DNA of 16,044 bases from an uncultured Acidimicrobiales bacterium (GTDB lineage Bacteria > Actinomycetota > Acidimicrobiia > Acidimicrobiales > Iamiaceae), in the NCBI GenBank assembly GCA_937926025.1, contig CALANQ010000308.1, forward strand, positions 1-16,044. Direction: 5' to 3'. The translations under genes and the position numbers were made by a program. The notes beneath the pieces are model-generated. The model searched no databases and was not told where the DNA came from. It was given only the letters and a program-made list of their open reading frames with translations. Shown here in pieces: positions 13,164-16,044 of this stretch. The number at the start of each line of letters is the position of its first letter. Positions within the stretch are counted from its first letter, which is position 1.

Positions 13164-14204
13164 ATGTCCACCACCCCCACCACCATCCACCGCAGCCGCC
13201 AGATCCTCCGGAAGCTGACCATGCTGCTGATCGCCGCCCTCATCGTGGGATCCGGCCTCAACCTCACCGCCGGCTCCGCCAGCGCCCTCACCCCCGGAGC
13301 CCCTCGGATCCTCGGTCCAATCGGTTGGGACAAGGCGAACCTCGTCGCCTGGTCGGTCCCGGACCCGGGCGGCAAGCCCGCCAACAAGTTCGTGGTCGAG
13401 CGGTACCTGGGCGACGAGGCCCAGCCGCAGAAGTCCTTCGTCCTGGGCGGGACCTCGCTCTGGATGGTGGACAAGGGCCTGACCAACAACACCGTCTACC
13501 GCTACCGGGTCCAGGCCTGGAACGCCGACGGTGCCAGCCCGTGGAGCAGCAAGGAAGCCGTCCAGACCAAGCCGTTCCGCACCGCTCTCGCCCCCTTCGA
13601 GGATGAGGCGGTGTTCGTGAAGGAGGGCCTCGAGGCCGTCGCCATCTACGACACGGCCAACTTCACCAACATCCTGGCCCACGACCCCGCCCGGGTCGCC
13701 GAGCGCCACCCGGTCATCCGCCTGTACTTCGCCTTCTTCAAGCGGTCGCCCGACGTGTCCGGTGCGAACTACTGGATCAACAAGCGCAAGAACGGCTCGA
13801 ACCTCAACACCATCGCCTCCAACTTCGCCGGCTCGAGCGAGTTCAAGAACAAGTACGGCAGCCTCTCCAACCAGGACTTCGTGAAGCAGATCTTCGTGAA
13901 CGTCTTCGACCGCCAGCCCGACCCCAGCGGCCTCGCCTACTGGACCAAGAAGCTGGACGACAAGAAGGCCACCCGCGGCCAGGTCATGGTCGGCTTCTCG
14001 GAGAGCAACGAGTACAAGGGCACCGCCGACCACCCCGGCAAGAGCACCGGGCGGGTCGAGGCCTCCGACATCTGGATGGCGATCATGAAGACCGTGCCCA
14101 CCAACAACGGCCTGCTCACCTACTACGCCCCGCACATCCAGGCCGGCGGCAACATGGGCTCGATCGCCATGCTGCTCATGCCCACGGTCGGCTACCCGAA
14201 GTGA
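13164..14204 (+). CDS. Secreted fibronectin type III plus DUF4214 protein
   Basis: The product has 346 residues. A clear signal peptide (RSRQILRKLTMLLIAALIVGSGLNL region, about 9-41) has a likely cleavage after Ala-Ser-Ala at 39-41. An FnIII-like domain (about 44-136) has VAWSVPDPGGKPANKFVVER and YRYRVQAWNADGASPWS. A DUF4214 region (about 185-285) has RLYFAFFKRSPDVSGANYW and a second similar half, IFVNVFDRQPDPSGLAYWTKKL, each ending near an SSEF/SNEY motif. DUF4214 is found in exported, often surface-linked proteins, including S-layer-type ones; its exact activity is unsettled. The protein is rich in Lys and Asn compared with its neighbours, which may reflect high expression or surface function. 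It shares its promoter-like element with the sigma factor gene upstream, so it is a candidate target of that sigma factor. Confidence 0.92.
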   Translation: MSTTPTTIHRSRQILRKLTMLLIAALIVGSGLNLTAGSASALTPGAPRILGPIGWDKANLVAWSVPDPGGKPANKFVVERYLGDEAQPQKSFVLGGTSLWMVDKGLTNNTVYRYRVQAWNADGASPWSSKEAVQTKPFRTALAPFEDEAVFVKEGLEAVAIYDTANFTNILAHDPARVAERHPVIRLYFAFFKRSPDVSGANYWINKRKNGSNLNTIASNFAGSSEFKNKYGSLSNQDFVKQIFVNVFDRQPDPSGLAYWTKKLDDKKATRGQVMVGFSESNEYKGTADHPGKSTGRVEASDIWMAIMKTVPTNNGLLTYYAPHIQAGGNMGSIAMLLMPTVGYPK

Positions 14205-14217
14205 GCCGCCGCTGATC

Positions 14218-14239
14218 GGACCGCCGTTCGATGCGGTCC
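14218..14239. terminator. First hairpin after the DUF4214 gene
   Basis: GGACCGC / GCGGTCC is a perfect 7-bp stem with an 8-nt loop, starting 13 bp after the stop codon. It precedes the stronger hairpin at 14261. Confidence 0.4.
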
Positions 14240-14260
14240 CCGCCCCTCGGGGGTGAGGGA

Positions 14261-14288
14261 GGAGCGCCGGGCACCCGCCCGGCGCTCC
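14261..14288. terminator. Strong hairpin between convergent genes
   Basis: GGAGCGCCGGGC-ACCC-GCCCGGCGCTCC is a perfect 12-bp stem with a 4-nt loop. It lies between the stop of the DUF4214 gene and the stop of the minus-strand gene at 14310, and can serve both strands. T-runs are absent, as is usual for terminators in very GC-rich actinobacteria. Confidence 0.75.
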
Positions 14289-14309
14289 GCCGCGTCCGGG
14301 GCGATGGGC

Positions 14310-15002
14310 TCAGGCGGCGTCGCCGGCCGGGTCGAACACGGCCCGGGGTGCGGGCCGAGGCGGGATGGCCGGCAGCGGCGTGACGGTGCCCGGGGTCGGC
14401 TCCCCGCTGCGGCGGGACTGCGCCCAGCGCACCGCCTCGTGCGCCGTGCCGGGATGGACCTCCCAGCGGTGGAGCTGGAGCTCCGCTGACTCCGGGGCCT
14501 CGCCGAGCTCCAGCAGGCCGAGGGCCAGCCGACGGGCCCGGACCCGCTGCTGGTCGGGCGTCGGGGCGGCGGCGGACCGGGACTCCCACTCGGCGTGCTC
14601 GGCGCGCAGCCGGGCCGGAAGCCGCTCGACCTGGTGGCGGGTGAGAGGCTGCAGCCGGGTGCGGGCGGCCAGCTCGGCCGGGCCCTGGGCCTTGGTGATG
14701 TGGAACTGCCCGGTGCGGGCGAGCGCCCGGTAGAACGGCCCGGACAGGCCGCCCCGCAGGCCCAGGCCCAGCATCCGGGCCATCTCCTGGAGCGGCAGGT
14801 CGAACCCGTCGGGCTGCTCCTCCAGCTCGGCGGCGAGGCGGCGGACGAGGAAGGTGGTGGTGGGCCCGAGCAGGGCCAGCCAGTAGCGCTCCACGTAGGG
14901 CGAGCGCGGGTCGTGGCCGAGGGAGTCGACCACCGGGTCGTCCCACCGGCTGATCCGGAGGTGGTCGATGGGGCGGTCGAACGCGAGCTTGGAACGGGTC
15001 AC
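14310..15002 (-). CDS. Conserved hypothetical actinobacterial protein
   Basis: The product has 230 residues from a GTG start at 15002, with GAGGAGG 4 bp upstream. The N-terminal two thirds are mostly helical, with RSPYVERYWLALLGPTTTFLVRRLA at about 33-57, then FDLPLQEMARMLGLG and SGPFYRALARTGQFHI at about 87-102. I recall this pattern from unnamed actinobacterial proteins but know no function. The LPLQEMARMLGL...FYRALARTGQF arrangement could be a winged-helix DNA-binding unit, which is a guess. The C-terminal 30 residues are Pro/Ala-rich and probably disordered. No signal peptide or membrane span is seen. It converges on the DUF4214 gene across a strong hairpin. Confidence 0.8.
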   Translation of the reverse strand: MTRSKLAFDRPIDHLRISRWDDPVVDSLGHDPRSPYVERYWLALLGPTTTFLVRRLAAELEEQPDGFDLPLQEMARMLGLGLRGGLSGPFYRALARTGQFHITKAQGPAELAARTRLQPLTRHQVERLPARLRAEHAEWESRSAAAPTPDQQRVRARRLALGLLELGEAPESAELQLHRWEVHPGTAHEAVRWAQSRRSGEPTPGTVTPLPAIPPRPAPRAVFDPAGDAA

Positions 15003-15032
15003 GGGGCCTCCTCAGGCGAGAGCGTGCCGTGC

Positions 15033-15061
15033 ACTTTCCTGCTGTTTCGATCTGGCGTCAA
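15033..15061 (-). promoter_or_regulatory. Possible promoter of the conserved hypothetical gene
   Basis: On the minus strand TTGACG (15056-15061) is followed after 17 bp by GAAAGT (15033-15038). The -35 match is good and the -10 match is poor. It gives a leader of about 25 nt containing the GAGGAGG site. This lies in the 103-bp gap between two minus-strand genes. Confidence 0.35.
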
Positions 15062-15105
15062 CGGTTCGGGCCGAGATGCTGCTCATCGGGAGCAGCCGGG
15101 CCGGA

Positions 15106-16026
15106 TCAGGGCGAGCAGGCGGTGTCGGACGCCGTCGCGCCTCGTCGGAACGAGGCGGGCGCTCGGCCCAGCCAGCGGTCGGCGGCGCGGGAGCGGCGGA
15201 AGTCCTGGAGGTAGGCGATGAGGGTGACGCCCTCGCTGTAGACCTCGGGCCCGAAGCGCTCGTCGGCCACCAGGTCGCACACTCCGGCGCGTCGGCTGGT
15301 CATCAGGGCCACGCCGGCGGCGTCGAGCGCACCGGACGGTGCGCTGCCGGTGTACTCGGCGTAGGCCAGCTCGGCGGTCTCGTGGGCTGCGTCGCGCCAC
15401 ACCACCGTGCCCTGGTACACGGAGGGGGCGGGCAGGAAGTGGTAGCGCCACGGCTTGGTCCGGGCCAGCTCCCGCAGCACGCCGTTGTAGCGGTCCAGGT
15501 AGTCGGCGGCGCCCGCCTGCTGGACGGCGTCTCCGGCCGACCGGTCGAACGTCAGCTCGGCCAGCACCACCCGGGCATCGGGCGCAGCCGTCTCGTAGAA
15601 CGCTTCGATCGTGGTGCGGATCTCGCGGTAGAAGGCGTAGTTGCTGCCCATGAAGTCGAACACCAGCGGGCGTCGTCGGTGGCTGCAGGCGTCCATCAGC
15701 GCGGCCAGGTCGTCGGTGAACCACTCGTGGACGGCGCCGGGCTCGGCCAGGTACCGGACGTGGCTCATCCCGTCGATGGTCTCGCCCCCGCGCGTCCCGA
15801 GGAGGTCCGCCCAGATCCGGTCGGTGGTGCGGGGGAGCACCGCGTGCTCCAGGGTGCGGCGGGAGTCGCCCACCACGTAGGCCACGTCGCTGCACGCCGG
15901 GCGGGCGGTCCTCGACCACGCCGACGGGCCGCCCGCCCGGACCCGGACGGGGCTGGGGACAGACGCGAAGAACGGGATCGCAAGGGCGAGCACGAGCGCG
16001 CCCGAGCGAGGGGCTCGGAAGGACAT
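15106..16026 (-). CDS. Exported protein, possibly SGNH/GDSL hydrolase-like
   Basis: The product has 306 residues. A hydrophobic N-terminus (RSGALVLALAIPFFASV, about 7-23) after a basic lead indicates a signal peptide. After it, VAYVVGDSRR (Ser55) resembles block I of SGNH/GDSL hydrolases, and FDFMGSNYAF (Gly127, Asn129) resembles block III. I cannot find a convincing block V Asp-x-x-His near the C-terminus; the region where it would be expected, EVYSEGVTLIAYL, has no histidine. The protein may therefore be an inactive or divergent member, or the similarity may be superficial. Four of its cysteines (Cys45, Cys114, Cys250, Cys304) could form disulfides outside the cell. The start at ATG 16026 has only a distant AGGA upstream, near the window edge. 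Confidence 0.75.
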   Translation of the reverse strand: MSFRAPRSGALVLALAIPFFASVPSPVRVRAGGPSAWSRTARPACSDVAYVVGDSRRTLEHAVLPRTTDRIWADLLGTRGGETIDGMSHVRYLAEPGAVHEWFTDDLAALMDACSHRRRPLVFDFMGSNYAFYREIRTTIEAFYETAAPDARVVLAELTFDRSAGDAVQQAGAADYLDRYNGVLRELARTKPWRYHFLPAPSVYQGTVVWRDAAHETAELAYAEYTGSAPSGALDAAGVALMTSRRAGVCDLVADERFGPEVYSEGVTLIAYLQDFRRSRAADRWLGRAPASFRRGATASDTACSP

Positions 16027-16044
16027 GGCGGGAGGGTCCTGTGG

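Noticed and set aside
8556..14135. Very long minus-strand open frame across six loci
   Set aside because: It crosses several well-supported genes on both strands, has low-complexity Gly/Arg/Ala content and shows no recognisable domain. It is a GC-driven artefact.
15027..15039. Possible third copy of the shared element (GGAAAGTGCACGG on the minus strand)
   Set aside because: It shares only part of the 16-bp block (GAAAGTG and CGG), and GCCTCT is absent at the 12-bp position. It also overlaps a TTGACG-N17-GAAAGT arrangement.
1..16044. tRNA, rRNA, CRISPR arrays, insertion sequences, prophage genes
   Set aside because: I looked for cloverleaf-like arms with CCA context, regularly spaced repeats, transposase motifs and terminal inverted repeats, and saw none. 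A tRNA or mobile-element search program could overturn this.

Overview
The window is very GC-rich DNA with a strong G/C preference at third codon positions. It is tightly packed, with almost no intergenic space and several GTG starts. Several genes have a TANNNT -10 box immediately before the start codon. The gene set (SARP/BTAD regulator, PduO-type cobalamin adenosyltransferase, MetH, DUF2231 membrane protein, fibronectin-III plus DUF4214 secreted protein, proteins with Thr/Pro-rich stalks) points to a free-living actinobacterium. Acidimicrobiia (Iamia/Ilumatobacter-like) is my best guess; this is an inference from style, not from a marker gene.

Layout. Positions 1-178 hold the 3' end of an unidentified + strand gene. 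From 192 to 7643 five genes run on the minus strand: a zinc-ribbon membrane protein, B12-dependent methionine synthase (metH), a DUF2231 membrane protein, a membrane-anchored PQQ-like beta-propeller protein, and a single-pass protein with a Thr/Pro/Ala-rich stalk. A cobalamin adenosyltransferase (7782-8318, +) then meets a SARP-type regulator head to head (8237-9028, -), with overlapping 3' ends. The SARP gene is divergent from a two-repeat protein of unknown function (9183-9812, +). The M17 aminopeptidase pepA follows (9882-11345, +). Next come an unusual ECF sigma factor joined to a zinc-binding anti-sigma motif, a membrane span and an extracellular domain (11479-13038, +), and a secreted FnIII-DUF4214 protein (13164-14204, +). 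A strong hairpin separates these from two minus-strand genes, a conserved hypothetical protein and an exported SGNH-like protein (to 16026).

The most interesting part is 11381-14204. The transmembrane sigma factor gene and the following secreted-protein gene are each preceded by the same two-block element, GAAAAGTGTGCGGATC, exactly 12 bp, then GCCTCT. The block centres are 23 bp apart, as expected for -35 and -10 elements. This suggests a self-contained module in which a membrane-tethered sigma factor controls itself and an exported protein. A second regulatory signal lies in the SARP divergent region: an 8-bp direct repeat with an 11-bp period, the classical SARP operator geometry, upstream of the two-repeat gene. 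A third theme is leaderless transcription: seven genes have TANNNT boxes 6-10 bp before their start codons, and four of these boxes are preceded by CCGG.

I saw no tRNA, rRNA, CRISPR array, insertion sequence or prophage gene. No gene-free stretch exceeds about 160 bp.
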